Below, one piece after another: positions 1 to 7,600 of a stretch of DNA of 11,013 nucleotides (its first letter is position 1; each line of letters begins with the position of its first letter). The notes below the pieces were generated by a model. The model saw only the letters and a list, made by a program, of their open reading frames with translations, was not told the origin of the DNA and did no database searches. Both the position numbers and the translations under genes were made by a program. Source of the stretch: Flavobacteriia bacterium. GTDB lineage: Bacteria; Bacteroidota; Bacteroidia; Flavobacteriales; Flavobacteriaceae. The DNA is taken from NCBI GenBank assembly GCA_011330545.1, contig DRQI01000311.1:1-11013 (forward strand). Direction: 5' to 3'.

Positions 1-86
1 CAATTTTCTGAAATTTCAGGATTGTTGTAGCTTAAAAAAATAGAATTTAACATTAATATATAACTAAGAATTAAAAATTAATAATC
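1..86 (+). other. AT-rich region upstream of tuf, no assignable gene
   Basis: No gene can be supported here. Frame 1 is open only for nine codons before a TAG at 28-30, which could be the tail of an upstream gene or chance. A perfect 12-bp palindrome, CTGAAATTTCAG, lies at 8-19. The tuf promoter may lie here, because no other spacer precedes the gene in the window. A TTGTTG at 22-27 could act as a Bacteroidota -33 box, but I see no convincing TAnnTTTG -7 box downstream of it. The last 25 bases before the tuf start are almost entirely A and T, as usual for Bacteroidota leaders, which lack a Shine-Dalgarno sequence. Confidence 0.3.
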
Positions 87-1271
87 ATGGCAAAAGAACA
101 TTTTGACCGCTCCAAACCACATTTAAATATTGGTACTATTGGTCACGTAGATCACGGAAAAACGACATTAACTGCTGCTATTACAACTGTGTTAGCAAAG
201 AAAGGTCTTTCTGAAATTAAAGATTTTGACCAAATCGATAATGCACCGGAGGAAAAAGAAAGAGGAATTACAATTAATACGGCACATGTTGAATACGCAA
301 CAGAAAATCGTCACTATGCGCACGTTGATTGTCCTGGTCACGCCGATTACGTTAAGAATATGGTAACTGGTGCTGCTCAAATGGATGGTGCTATCTTAGT
401 AGTTGCTGCTACTGATGGCCCAATGCCTCAAACGCGTGAACACATCCTTTTAGGACGCCAAGTAGGAATTCCTAGAATTGTTGTATTTATGAATAAAGTA
501 GATATGGTTGATGATGAAGAATTGTTAGAATTAGTAGAAATGGAAATTAGAGAGTTACTTTCTTTCTATGAATATGACGGCGATAACGGCCCCGTAATTG
601 CAGGTTCTGCACTAGGAGCTTTGAATGGTGAGGAAAAATGGGAAAATTCTGTAATGGAATTGATGGAAGCTGTTGATACTTGGATTGAATTGCCAAAACG
701 TGATGTTGATAAAGATTTCTTAATGCCTGTTGAAGATGTATTTTCTATTACAGGACGTGGTACAGTAGCTACAGGACGTATCGAAACAGGTGTTGCCAAT
801 ACAGGAGATCCTGTTGATATCATTGGTATGGGTGCTGAAAAATTAACATCTACCATTACCGGAGTTGAAATGTTTCGTAAAATATTAGATAGAGGTGAAG
901 CTGGTGATAATGTTGGTATCTTATTAAGAGGTATCGATAAAAATCAAATCAAAAGAGGTATGGTAATCTGTAAACCGGGTTCTGTTACTCCTCATGATAA
1001 ATTCAAAGCTGAAGTTTATATCCTTAAAAAAGAAGAAGGTGGCCGTCATACGCCGTTCCATAATAATTACCGCCCTCAGTTTTATGTTAGAACAACTGAT
1101 GTAACAGGAACTATTCATTTACCTGATGGTGTTGAAATGGTAATGCCCGGTGATAACTTGACAATTACAGTTGATTTACACCAACCCATTGCAATGAATG
1201 TTGGATTGCGTTTTGCTATCCGTGAAGGAGGTAGGACAGTAGGTGCCGGTCAGGTAACTGAGATACTATAA
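87..1271 (+). CDS. tuf: Elongation factor Tu (EF-Tu)
   Basis: Cytoplasmic GTPase that carries aminoacyl-tRNA to the ribosomal A site and leaves after GTP hydrolysis. The 394-residue length is normal for the family. The G domain has all its motifs: GHVDHGKT at residues 19-26 (P-loop), RGITI at 59-63 (switch I), DCPGH at 81-85 with catalytic His85, NKVD at 136-139 and SAL at 174-176. Beta-barrel domains 2 and 3 follow, including the GGRHTPF and [14 protein letters not shown] signatures and the terminal [14 protein letters not shown]. The ATG start gives the expected [20 protein letters not shown]-terminus. The spacing of the segment between the P-loop and switch I fits flavobacterial EF-Tu, by recollection. 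No Shine-Dalgarno sequence is visible. It lies upstream of tRNA-Trp and the secE-rpoC genes rather than beside fusA. Whether it shares their transcript is unclear, because hairpins lie between it and the tRNA. Confidence 0.98.
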   Translation: MAKEHFDRSKPHLNIGTIGHVDHGKTTLTAAITTVLAKKGLSEIKDFDQIDNAPEEKERGITINTAHVEYATENRHYAHVDCPGHADYVKNMVTGAAQMDGAILVVAATDGPMPQTREHILLGRQVGIPRIVVFMNKVDMVDDEELLELVEMEIRELLSFYEYDGDNGPVIAGSALGALNGEEKWENSVMELMEAVDTWIELPKRDVDKDFLMPVEDVFSITGRGTVATGRIETGVANTGDPVDIIGMGAEKLTSTITGVEMFRKILDRGEAGDNVGILLRGIDKNQIKRGMVICKPGSVTPHDKFKAEVYILKKEEGGRHTPFHNNYRPQFYVRTTDVTGTIHLPDGVEMVMPGDNLTITVDLHQPIAMNVGLRFAIREGGRTVGAGQVTEIL

Positions 1272-1274
1272 AAC

Positions 1275-1292
1275 CAATTACGTTGGTAATTG
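1275..1292 (+). terminator. Small inverted repeat just after tuf
   Basis: CAATTAC at 1275-1281 and GTAATTG at 1286-1292 form a perfect 7-bp stem around a 4-nt loop (GTTG), starting 4 nt after the tuf stop. It is weak in GC and has no T-run, so it is more likely a 3'-end stabilising or processing structure than a terminator on its own. It may act together with the stronger hairpin at 1312-1340. Confidence 0.35.
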
Positions 1293-1311
1293 TAGATTGA
1301 TGATTTATATC

Positions 1312-1340
1312 TGGTGCTTCTTACAATTTAAGGAGCACCA
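1312..1340 (+). terminator. Strong stem-loop between tuf and tRNA-Trp
   Basis: TGGTGCTTCTTA (1312-1323) pairs with TAAGGAGCACCA (1329-1340) to give a 12-bp stem with one G-U wobble and a 5-nt loop. It is followed by TATATTCTAT, which is T-rich but not a clean T-run, and the tRNA begins 11 nt later. It could terminate part of tuf transcription or be a processing site that separates the tuf mRNA from the tRNA precursor. The sequence alone does not decide between these. Confidence 0.5.
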
Positions 1341-1350
1341 TATATTCTAT

Positions 1351-1423
1351 ACGGGTGTAGCTCAGTTGGTAGAGCACCGGTCTCCAAAACCGGGTGTCGG
1401 GAGTTCGAGCCTCTCCACCCGTG
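1351..1423 (+). tRNA. trpT: tRNA-Trp (anticodon CCA)
   Basis: A complete 73-nt cloverleaf can be folded by hand. The acceptor stem ACGGGTG (1351-1357) pairs with CACCCGT (1416-1422). The D stem GCTC/GAGC is at 1360-1363 and 1372-1375. The anticodon stem CCGGT/ACCGG is at 1377-1381 and 1389-1393, with loop CTCCAAA and anticodon CCA at 1384-1386. The variable loop is GTGTC, and the T arm GGGAG-TTCGAGC-CTCTC spans 1399-1415 with one G-U pair. The discriminator base is G1423, as expected for bacterial tRNA-Trp. The 3' CCA is not encoded: CA-GATAG follows the discriminator, so CCA must be added after transcription. A tRNA-Trp next to secE-nusG is a known arrangement in many bacteria. Confidence 0.97.
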
Positions 1424-1577
1424 CAGATAGAAAGAAATGTGTGAGGCGAAAAGTTTATCCTGAGCATTTCCGAGACACAAAAAGTAGGGTGTCTTAGATA
1501 GTAATTGAAGGTTTTACAAAGAAATCTCTCTATAAGTTTACACTAAGCGTAGTCGAAGTGTGCAAAAACAAAATACA
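1424..1577 (+). other. Spacer between tRNA-Trp and secE
   Basis: This 154-nt stretch has no credible gene. It holds an inverted repeat AGACAC (1473-1478)/GTGTCT (1489-1494) around a 10-nt loop, and the repeat-like element described at 1540-1561. TAAGTTTA at 1533-1540 resembles the Bacteroidota -7 box (TAnnTTTG) in seven of eight positions including the Ns. The nearest TTG, at 1505-1507, is about 25 nt away, too far for a good -33 box. A secE promoter here is therefore possible but not shown. Confidence 0.4.
1540..1561 (+). repeat. Dispersed palindromic repeat-like element (AGCGTAGTCGAAGTG type)
   Basis: ACACT at 1540-1544 and AGTGT at 1557-1561 flank AAGCGTAGTCGA. The core AGCGTAGTCGAAGTG, or TTCGACTACGCT on the other strand, looks like a short intergenic repeat that I recall recurring in Bacteroidota genomes. 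Only one clear copy lies in this window, so the repetitive nature rests on recollection. A possible decayed relative is CTGAGC-N6-GAG at about 1460-1474. The element ends 16 nt before the secE ATG. Confidence 0.45.
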
Positions 1578-1769
1578 ATGAGTGTTGTTACATATATTAA
1601 AGAATCATTTAAGGAACTCAATCATAAAGTTACTTGGATGCCATTTCCTGAAGCTCAAAAATCTACAGTGGTAGTAGCACTGTTTACTGTACTTTTTGCA
1701 ATCGCAATTTTTCTGGTAGACAAAGCTTTTCAATTTGGATTAGCACAGTATTTTAAACTTTTTAATTAA
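1578..1769 (+). CDS. secE: Preprotein translocase subunit SecE
   Basis: Small inner-membrane subunit that clamps the SecY channel of the SecYEG translocon. The protein has 63 residues, the short single-span form usual outside Enterobacteria. An amphipathic N-terminal helix (about residues 4-16, TYIKESFKELNHKV) leads into the conserved TW-P-EAQ hinge at 19-27. One hydrophobic transmembrane segment follows at about 30-47, then a short C-terminal tail. I chose the ATG at 1578. A GTG at 1560 would add six residues, but it lies inside the repeat-like element, and the ATG gives a typical MSVVTYIKESF start after an A-rich leader. The first residue of the hinge motif is varied here: W-M-P-F-P instead of the more common W-P. 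The nusG start is 6 nt downstream, so the two are almost certainly cotranscribed. Confidence 0.95.
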   Translation: MSVVTYIKESFKELNHKVTWMPFPEAQKSTVVVALFTVLFAIAIFLVDKAFQFGLAQYFKLFN

Positions 1770-1775
1770 AAAATT

Positions 1776-2330
1776 ATGGCTGATTCCGGAAAGAAAAAGT
1801 GGTATGTTGTGCGGGCAATTGGAGGTCAAGAAAATAAAGTAAAGACCTATATAGAAAATGAAGTGGCCCGTTTGGGACTTTCAGATTATGTAGACCAAGT
1901 ATTGGTACCTACCGAAAAAGTAATACAAATACGTAACGGAAAAAAAATCAATAAAGAAAAAGTTTATTTTCCGGGATATATTATGATTGAAGCCGATTTG
2001 GTTGGTGAGCTACCTCACGTTATAAAATCAGTTACCGGAGTTATAGGTTTTTTAGGAGAAGTAAAAGGTGGTGATCCGGTTCCGCTAAGAAAGTCAGAAG
2101 TGAATAGAATGTTAGGAAAAGTAGACGAATTGGCGATTCAAAATGAAAATGTTGTTATACCGTATATTTTAGGCGAAACCGTAAAAGTGGTAGATGGACC
2201 TTTTAACGGTTTTGACGGAACAATAGAAAAAATAAACGAAGAAAAACGTAAACTTGAAGTGATGGTAAAAATCTTTGGTAGAAAAACACCTTTAGAATTG
2301 AGCTATATGCAAGTTGAAAAAATATCATAA
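1776..2330 (+). CDS. nusG: Transcription termination/antitermination factor NusG
   Basis: Cytoplasmic transcription factor that binds the RNA polymerase clamp through its N-terminal domain. Through its C-terminal domain it contacts Rho or ribosomal protein S10, linking transcription to termination or translation. The protein has 184 residues, a normal length. The NGN domain runs from about residue 8 (KWYVVRAIGGQENKV) to about 115 and includes VYFPGYIMIEADL at 63-75. The KOW domain begins at about 133 with GETVKVVDGPFNGFDGTI and ends at the C-terminus with LELSYMQVEKI. The ATG start follows TTTAATTAAAAAATT with no Shine-Dalgarno sequence. It sits 6 nt after secE, the near-universal bacterial pair, and 67 nt before rplK. 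Confidence 0.98.
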   Translation: MADSGKKKWYVVRAIGGQENKVKTYIENEVARLGLSDYVDQVLVPTEKVIQIRNGKKINKEKVYFPGYIMIEADLVGELPHVIKSVTGVIGFLGEVKGGDPVPLRKSEVNRMLGKVDELAIQNENVVIPYILGETVKVVDGPFNGFDGTIEKINEEKRKLEVMVKIFGRKTPLELSYMQVEKIS

Positions 2331-2397
2331 ATGTTACATATTTAAGAAGATACATATTGCTTCCAACATATGTATGTTCTAATTTAAAGTTTAAAAA
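2331..2397 (+). promoter_or_regulatory. nusG-rplK spacer with AT-rich hairpin, possible L11/L1 leader
   Basis: ATACATAT (2350-2357) pairs perfectly with ATATGTAT (2368-2375) around a 10-nt loop. Two other short segments can compete for the same arm: TACATA at 2335-2340, and the local palindrome around ACATATGTATGT. In several bacteria L1 represses its own operon by binding the leader upstream of rplK, and this is the only spacer that could hold such a site. I cannot recognise an L1-binding motif, and an all-A/T stem may be chance. Confidence 0.25.
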
Positions 2398-2835
2398 ATG
2401 GCAAAAGAAGTTAGTAAGGTTGTAAAATTACAAGTTCGTGGAGGTGCAGCAAACCCTTCACCGCCTGTTGGGCCTGCTTTAGGTGCTGCCGGAGTGAATA
2501 TAATGGAGTTCTGTAAGCAATTTAATGCAAGAACTCAAGATAAACAAGGTAAAGTATTACCCGTTGCTATCACAGTATATAAAGACAAATCATTTGATTT
2601 TGTTGTAAAAACCCCGCCGGCTGCCGTGCAATTATTAGAAGCTGCTAAGATAAAAAAAGGTTCAGGCGAACCTAATAGAAGAAAAGTAGCTACCGTAACT
2701 TGGGATCAGATAAGAACCATTGCAGAAGATAAAATGGTAGACCTAAATGCATTCAAAGTTGAATCTGCAATGAAAATGATTGCCGGTACTGCACGTTCAA
2801 TGGGATTAAAAGTAAAAGGAAACGCTCCTGCTTAA
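2398..2835 (+). CDS. rplK: 50S ribosomal protein L11
   Basis: Binds the GTPase-associated region of 23S rRNA at the base of the L7/L12 stalk. It is needed for factor-dependent GTP hydrolysis and for RelA activation in bacteria that have it. The length of 145 residues matches the family. The N-terminal domain (about 1-72) contains the proline-rich [14 protein letters not shown] at 22-35, the thiostrepton-contact region, with Pro22, Pro23 and Pro26 intact. After the hinge (KTPPAA, 71-76) the rRNA-binding C-terminal domain ends with the [12 protein letters not shown] signature at 128-139. The ATG follows TTTAAAAA. It is 20 nt upstream of rplA, the usual L11-L1 pair. Confidence 0.98.
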   Translation: MAKEVSKVVKLQVRGGAANPSPPVGPALGAAGVNIMEFCKQFNARTQDKQGKVLPVAITVYKDKSFDFVVKTPPAAVQLLEAAKIKKGSGEPNRRKVATVTWDQIRTIAEDKMVDLNAFKVESAMKMIAGTARSMGLKVKGNAPA

Positions 2836-2855
2836 ACTTTACAATTTTATACAAA

Positions 2856-3548
2856 ATGGCAAAATTAACTAAAAAGCAAAAAGAAGCAATCGCTAAAGTC
2901 GATAAAAATAGAGTTTACCCTCTAAAAGAAGCTTCGGCTTTAGTGAAAGAAATAACTAATGTAAAGTTCGATGCATCTGTAGATCTTGCTGTTCGTTTAG
3001 GGGTAGACCCTAGAAAAGCAAATCAAATGGTTCGTGGCGTGGTAACATTGCCCCACGGAACCGGTAAAGATGTGAAAGTTTTAGCATTGGTAACTCCCGA
3101 TAAAGAAGCAGATGCAAAAGAAGCAGGTGCTGATTATGTGGGGTTAGACGAATACCTTCAAAAAATTAAAGGAGGATGGACAGACGTTGATGTTATTGTA
3201 ACCATGCCTAGTGTAATGGGTAAATTAGGGCCTTTAGGTAGAATTTTAGGGCCTCGTGGCTTGATGCCTAACCCTAAAACCGGTACAGTAACTATGGATG
3301 TTGCAAAAGCTGTTAAAGATGTAAAAGGCGGTAAAATTGATTTTAAAGTTGATAAAACCGGAATCATCCATGCAGCTATCGGCAAAGCATCTTTTGACGC
3401 CGATAAAATTGCAGGAAATGCTAGTGAATTGTTACATACAATCATTAAGTTAAAACCCACTACAGCAAAAGGTACCTATATCAAAAGTATCTACATGTCT
3501 AGTACAATGAGTCCTAGCATAGCAGTAGATGAAAAATCAGTGGTATAA
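2856..3548 (+). CDS. rplA: 50S ribosomal protein L1
   Basis: Primary rRNA-binding protein that forms the mobile L1 stalk near the E site and helps release deacylated tRNA. In many bacteria it also represses translation of its own operon. The length of 230 residues is typical. The two-domain fold is evident. Domain I is formed by the N- and C-terminal parts. The inserted domain II holds the L1 signature, [24 protein letters not shown], at about 122-145. The conserved start region [16 protein letters not shown] (18-33) supports the ATG chosen. It sits 20 nt after rplK and 24 nt before rplJ. Confidence 0.98.
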   Translation: MAKLTKKQKEAIAKVDKNRVYPLKEASALVKEITNVKFDASVDLAVRLGVDPRKANQMVRGVVTLPHGTGKDVKVLALVTPDKEADAKEAGADYVGLDEYLQKIKGGWTDVDVIVTMPSVMGKLGPLGRILGPRGLMPNPKTGTVTMDVAKAVKDVKGGKIDFKVDKTGIIHAAIGKASFDADKIAGNASELLHTIIKLKPTTAKGTYIKSIYMSSTMSPSIAVDEKSVV

Positions 3549-3572
3549 GCACGTTAAAAAGTTTAGAAAATT

Positions 3573-4088
3573 ATGACTAGAGAACAAAAATCACAAGTAA
3601 TAGACGATTTAACAAGCCAATTAGCTGAGAATAGTACCATATATCTTGCAGATATATCAGGGTTAGATGCATTGAGTACTTCTAATTTACGTAGAGCTTG
3701 TTTTAAAGCAAACGTTAGATTGGCAGTTGTTAAAAATACATTGCTTTCAAAAGCGATGGAAAAATCTGATAAAGACTTTGGAGAATTACCCGAAACGTTA
3801 AAAGGAAATACTTCCTTACTAGTTTCTGAAACAAGTAATGCTCCGGCAAAAGTTATCAAAGAATTCCGTAGAAAATCTGATAAACCCGTATTAAAAGGAG
3901 CTTATATTGAAGAAGCTATTTATATTGGCGATGACCAATTAGAAATGCTTGTCAATATCAAATCTAAAGAAGAATTGATAGGAGATATCATCGGATTGTT
4001 ACAGTCACCGGCTAAAAATGTAATTTCAGCATTGCAGTCAGGCGGTAGTAAATTATCAGGAATTTTGAAAACCTTATCAGAAAAATAA
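3573..4088 (+). CDS. rplJ: 50S ribosomal protein L10
   Basis: Forms the base of the ribosomal stalk: its N-terminal domain binds 23S rRNA beside L11 and its C-terminal helix carries L7/L12 dimers. The length of 171 residues is normal. Family marks are IYLADISGLDA near 23-33, VVKNTL at 52-57, LKGNTSLLV at 77-85, and LLQSPAKNVISAL at 142-154, which leads into the C-terminal stalk-binding helix. The ATG at 3573 follows AAAAGTTTAGAAAATT. The gap after rplA is only 24 nt, too short for the long structured L10 leader of E. coli. If L10 autoregulates, its site must lie inside rplA or work differently. Confidence 0.98.
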   Translation: MTREQKSQVIDDLTSQLAENSTIYLADISGLDALSTSNLRRACFKANVRLAVVKNTLLSKAMEKSDKDFGELPETLKGNTSLLVSETSNAPAKVIKEFRRKSDKPVLKGAYIEEAIYIGDDQLEMLVNIKSKEELIGDIIGLLQSPAKNVISALQSGGSKLSGILKTLSEK

Positions 4089-4134
4089 ACAGTACACACA
4101 TAACTAATAATAAAAAATTAAAAACAAACGTAAA

Positions 4135-4512
4135 ATGGCAGAATTAAAAGATTTCGCAGAACAATTAGTTAATTTAACAGTAAAAGAAGTTAACGAATTG
4201 GCAGACATTTTAAAAAATGAATATGGCATAGAACCAGCAGCAGCAGCTGTTGCAGTTGCCGGCCCAGCAGCCGGAGGTGGAGAAGCCGCCGGAGAAGAGC
4301 AAACAGAATTTGATGTAATTCTCAAAGCTGCCGGAGCTTCTAAATTGGCAGTAGTAAAACTAGTAAAAGAACTAACAGGCTTAGGCCTTAAAGATGCTAA
4401 AGGACTAGTTGATAACGCCCCTTCACCCATTAAAGAAGGCGTGGCTAAAGACGAAGCTGAAGGTCTTAAAAAATCATTAGAAGAAGCTGGCGCAGAAGTT
4501 GAGCTTAAATAA
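4135..4512 (+). CDS. rplL: 50S ribosomal protein L7/L12
   Basis: Multi-copy stalk protein that recruits translational GTPases, including EF-Tu encoded upstream, and stimulates their GTP hydrolysis. The length of 125 residues is typical. The N-terminal dimerisation domain covers about 1-32. A flexible Ala/Gly-rich hinge follows at about 33-53 ([20 protein letters not shown]). The C-terminal factor-binding domain at about 56-125 carries [20 protein letters not shown] (70-89) and [12 protein letters not shown]. It is preceded by a 46-nt A-rich spacer after rplJ. L7/L12 is needed in several copies per ribosome while L10 is needed once, so unequal expression of rplL and of the downstream rpoB is expected. 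The hairpins after its stop codon may serve that purpose. Confidence 0.98.
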   Translation: MAELKDFAEQLVNLTVKEVNELADILKNEYGIEPAAAAVAVAGPAAGGGEAAGEEQTEFDVILKAAGASKLAVVKLVKELTGLGLKDAKGLVDNAPSPIKEGVAKDEAEGLKKSLEEAGAEVELK

Positions 4513-4517
4513 AATTC

Positions 4518-4560
4518 TATCCCAATCTATACTATCGGTTTTGCCGTTGAGATTGGGATA
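4518..4560 (+). promoter_or_regulatory. rplL-rpoB stem-loop 1
   Basis: TATCCCAATCT (4518-4528) and AGATTGGGATA (4550-4560) form a perfect 11-bp stem starting 5 nt after the rplL stop. The 21-nt loop contains a small inner stem, CGG-TTTTG-CCG. There is no T-run after it, so it does not look like an intrinsic terminator. A processing site or mRNA-stabilising element is more plausible. In E. coli the rplL-rpoB spacer contains an RNase III site and an attenuator, an analogous position. Confidence 0.6.
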
Positions 4561-4571
4561 AAGACAATTGA

Positions 4572-4614
4572 GGTTTAGGTCTTTTGAATAGAGATGTTCA
4601 AATTGACCTAAACC
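4572..4614 (+). terminator. rplL-rpoB stem-loop 2, attenuator candidate
   Basis: GGTTTAGGTC (4572-4581) and GACCTAAACC (4605-4614) form a perfect 10-bp stem. Inside it TTTGAA (4583-4588) pairs with TTCAAA (4597-4602), giving a long interrupted stem with an 8-nt loop. ATTTTGTG follows, a weak T-tract. This could be a partial terminator that lowers rpoBC expression below that of the ribosomal protein genes. It lies 11 nt after stem-loop 1. Confidence 0.55.
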
Positions 4615-4675
4615 ATTTTGTGTATAATATAGTTCTTATAAAAATTAGTAGGTTTTTAATTAAAATTTTTCTCCA

Positions 4676-7600
4676 TTGTTAACAAATAAAAGTACCGAAA
4701 GAATAAGCTTCGCATCCGCTAAATTGGTTACTGATTATCCCGATTTCTTAGATATTCAAGTAAAATCATTCCAAGATTTTTTTCAATTAGAAACAAAAGC
4801 AGATGAAAGAAGTGACGAAGGTTTATTTAAAACTTTCTCTGATAATTTTCCAATTACAGATACTAGAAATCAATTTGTTTTAGAGTTCTTAGATTATTTT
4901 GTTGATCCGCCGAGATATTCTATCCAAGAATGTATTGAAAGGGGATTGACACATAGTGTCCCTTTAAAAGCGAGATTAAAATTATATTGTACCGATCCTG
5001 AGCACGAAGATTTTGAAACCATTGTGCAAGATGTTTACTTAGGTACAATTCCTTATATGACCCATAGTGGTACCTTTGTTATCAACGGTGCCGAAAGGGT
5101 AGTAGTATCACAATTGCACCGTTCGCCGGGTGTATTCTTCGGGCAATCATTCCATGCAAATGGTACCAAATTGTACTCTGCAAGAGTCATTCCTTTTAAA
5201 GGCTCATGGATAGAATTTGCAACCGACATCAATCAAGTAATGTATGCTTATATTGATAGAAAGAAAAAATTACCGGTTACTACATTGTTCCGAGCCATCG
5301 GTTTTGAACGCGATAAAGATATTCTAGAAATTTTCGACCTCGCCGATGAAGTGAGGGTTTCTAAAACCGGACTTAAAAAAGTATTAGGCCGTAAATTGGC
5401 AGCTAGGGTATTGAAAACATGGCATGAAGATTTTGTTGATGAAGATACCGGAGAAGTGGTTTCTATAGAACGTAATGAAATTGTATTAGATAGAGATACT
5501 ATCCTTGAAAAAGAACACATTGATGAAATCTTAGAATCAGATACAAAAACCATTTTATTACATAAAGAAGATCACGAGTTAGGCGATTATGCCATCATAC
5601 ATAATACCCTGCAAAAAGACCCTACCAATTCAGAAAAAGAAGCCGTAGAACATATTTACCGTCAATTGCGTAATGCCGAACCGCCGGATTATGAAACGGC
5701 CAAAGGTATTATCCATAAATTATTCTTTTCAGAACAACGTTACAACCTTGGAGAAGTTGGACGTTATAGAATGAATAAAAAATTAGAACTCGATATTGAT
5801 ATCGATCAAAAAGTATTGACAAAAATTGATATCATTACCATTATCAAAAATTTGATAAAATTGGTAAACTCAAAAGCCGAGGTTGATGATATTGACCACT
5901 TGTCAAACCGTCGTGTACGTACCGTAGGAGAACAGTTGGCATCGCAATTTGGCGTAGGCCTTTCTCGTATGGCCCGTACCATTCGCGAACGTATGAATGT
6001 ACGTGATAACGAAGTGTTTACACCGATAGATTTAATCAACGCGAAGACATTGTCTTCTGTGATTAACTCTTTTTTCGGAACCAATCAATTATCTCAATTT
6101 ATGGATCAAACCAATCCATTAGCAGAGATTACACACAAAAGAAGGTTGTCAGCATTAGGCCCCGGAGGACTGTCACGAGAAAGGGCAGGCTTTGAAGTGC
6201 GTGATGTACACTTTACACATTATGGGCGCTTATGTCCGATTGAAACACCAGAAGGCCCTAATATCGGGTTGATTTCTTCATTGGCAGTTTATGCCAAAGT
6301 AAATAACTTAGGATTTATTGAAACCCCATACAGGGAAGTGGTTAATGGTAGAGTAGAAACCGATAAAGAACCTGTTTACTTAAGTGCAGAAGAAGAAGAA
6401 GAAAAGAAAATTGCACAATCAAATCTAGATTTAGATGATAAAGGAAATATCATCCTAGAAAAAGTAGTTGCCCGTGAAGAAGGTGATTTTCCGTTGGTAA
6501 CACCACAAGAAGTTGATTATATGGATGTGTCTCCAAATCAAATTTCTTCAATTTCGGCTTCGTTGATTCCGTTCCTAGAACACGATGATGCCAACCGTGC
6601 TTTGATGGGCTCAAATATGATGCGCCAAGCAGTGCCATTGATGAGGCCCGAAGCTCCAATAGTAGGTACCGGATTAGAACGTAGGGTGGCAACAGATTCT
6701 AGAATCTTAATCAATGCAGAAGGAAATGGCGTGGTAGATTATGTAGATTCTGACAAGATTACCATTATCTATGAAAGGACAGAAGAAGAAAGATTGGTCA
6801 GTTTTGATGAAGATGCTAAAACCTATAACCTTATAAAGTTTAGAAAAACAAACCAAGGTACTTCTATCAACTTACATCCAATTGTGAAAAAAGGAGATAA
6901 AGTTACTAAAGGACAAGTACTTTGTGAAGGATATGCCACCGAAAAAGGCGAATTGGCCTTAGGAAGAAATATGAAAGTAGCCTTTATGCCTTGGAAAGGG
7001 TATAACTTTGAGGATGCCATCGTAATTTCTGAAAAAGTAGTACGCGAAGATATTTTTACCTCTATCCATATTGACGAATATTCATTAGACGTTAGGGATA
7101 CCAAATTAGGTACCGAAGAATTGACCAATGACATTCCGAATGTTAGCGAAGAAGCTACCAAAGATTTGGATGAAAACGGAATGATTCGCGTTGGGGCAGA
7201 AATAAAACCGGGCGACATTTTAATCGGTAAGATCACACCCAAAGGAGAATCTGACCCAACGCCCGAAGAAAAATTATTAAGAGCTATTTTTGGCGATAAT
7301 GCCGGTGATGTAAAAGATGCTTCTTTAAAAGCCTCACCTTCATTAAAAGGGGTGGTAATTGATAAAAAATTGTTCCAAAGAACTGTTAAAGACAAAGCAA
7401 AAAGAAGTCAAGACAAAGAGAATATTGCAAGGTTAGAAGCTGATTTTACTATAAAATTTGATACCCTAAAGGGGAAATTAGTCGAAAAATTATTTGCATT
7501 GATTAATGGTAAAACATCACAAGGCGTACTCAATGATTTAGGTGAAGAAATATTCCCAAAAGGCAAAAAATTCACCTTAAAAATGTTGAATGCTGTCAAT

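Noticed and set aside
1..30. Nine-codon open stretch ending in TAG as the tail of an upstream gene
   Set aside because: It is too short to identify and no family feature is visible. It is mentioned only in the upstream-region entry.
1297..1497. A 66-codon open frame across the tRNA-Trp gene, reading GVAQLVEHRSPKPGVGSSSLST in the middle
   Set aside because: This peptide is a familiar artefact of translating a tRNA gene. The cloverleaf at 1351-1423 explains the sequence.
1560..1577. GTG at 1560 as an upstream secE start
   Set aside because: It lies inside the repeat-like element and adds six residues (MQKQNT). The ATG at 1578 has an A-rich leader and matches the normal SecE start.
2331..2345. 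Four-codon open frame ATG-TTA-CAT-ATT-TAA directly after nusG, as a leader peptide
   Set aside because: It is too short, has no regulatory codon run, and is expected by chance in AT-rich sequence.
4603..4628. TTGACC and TATAAT as a sigma-70 type promoter for rpoB
   Set aside because: The spacer is only 14 nt and TTGACC overlaps the arm of stem-loop 2. The primary sigma factor of Bacteroidota uses TTG / TAnnTTTG boxes, so the match is probably chance in AT-rich DNA.
6092..6160. Possible rifampicin-resistance changes in RpoB
   Set aside because: The key positions (Asp477, His487, Ser492) are the sensitive type. Ala483 in place of the E. coli Ser is, as I recall, normal in Flavobacteriia.
6823..7395. 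A 190-codon antisense open frame inside rpoB, and other shorter antisense frames
   Set aside because: They lie entirely opposite strongly conserved rpoB, rplA, rplL or tuf codons, and their products resemble nothing I recognise. They are shadows of the real genes.
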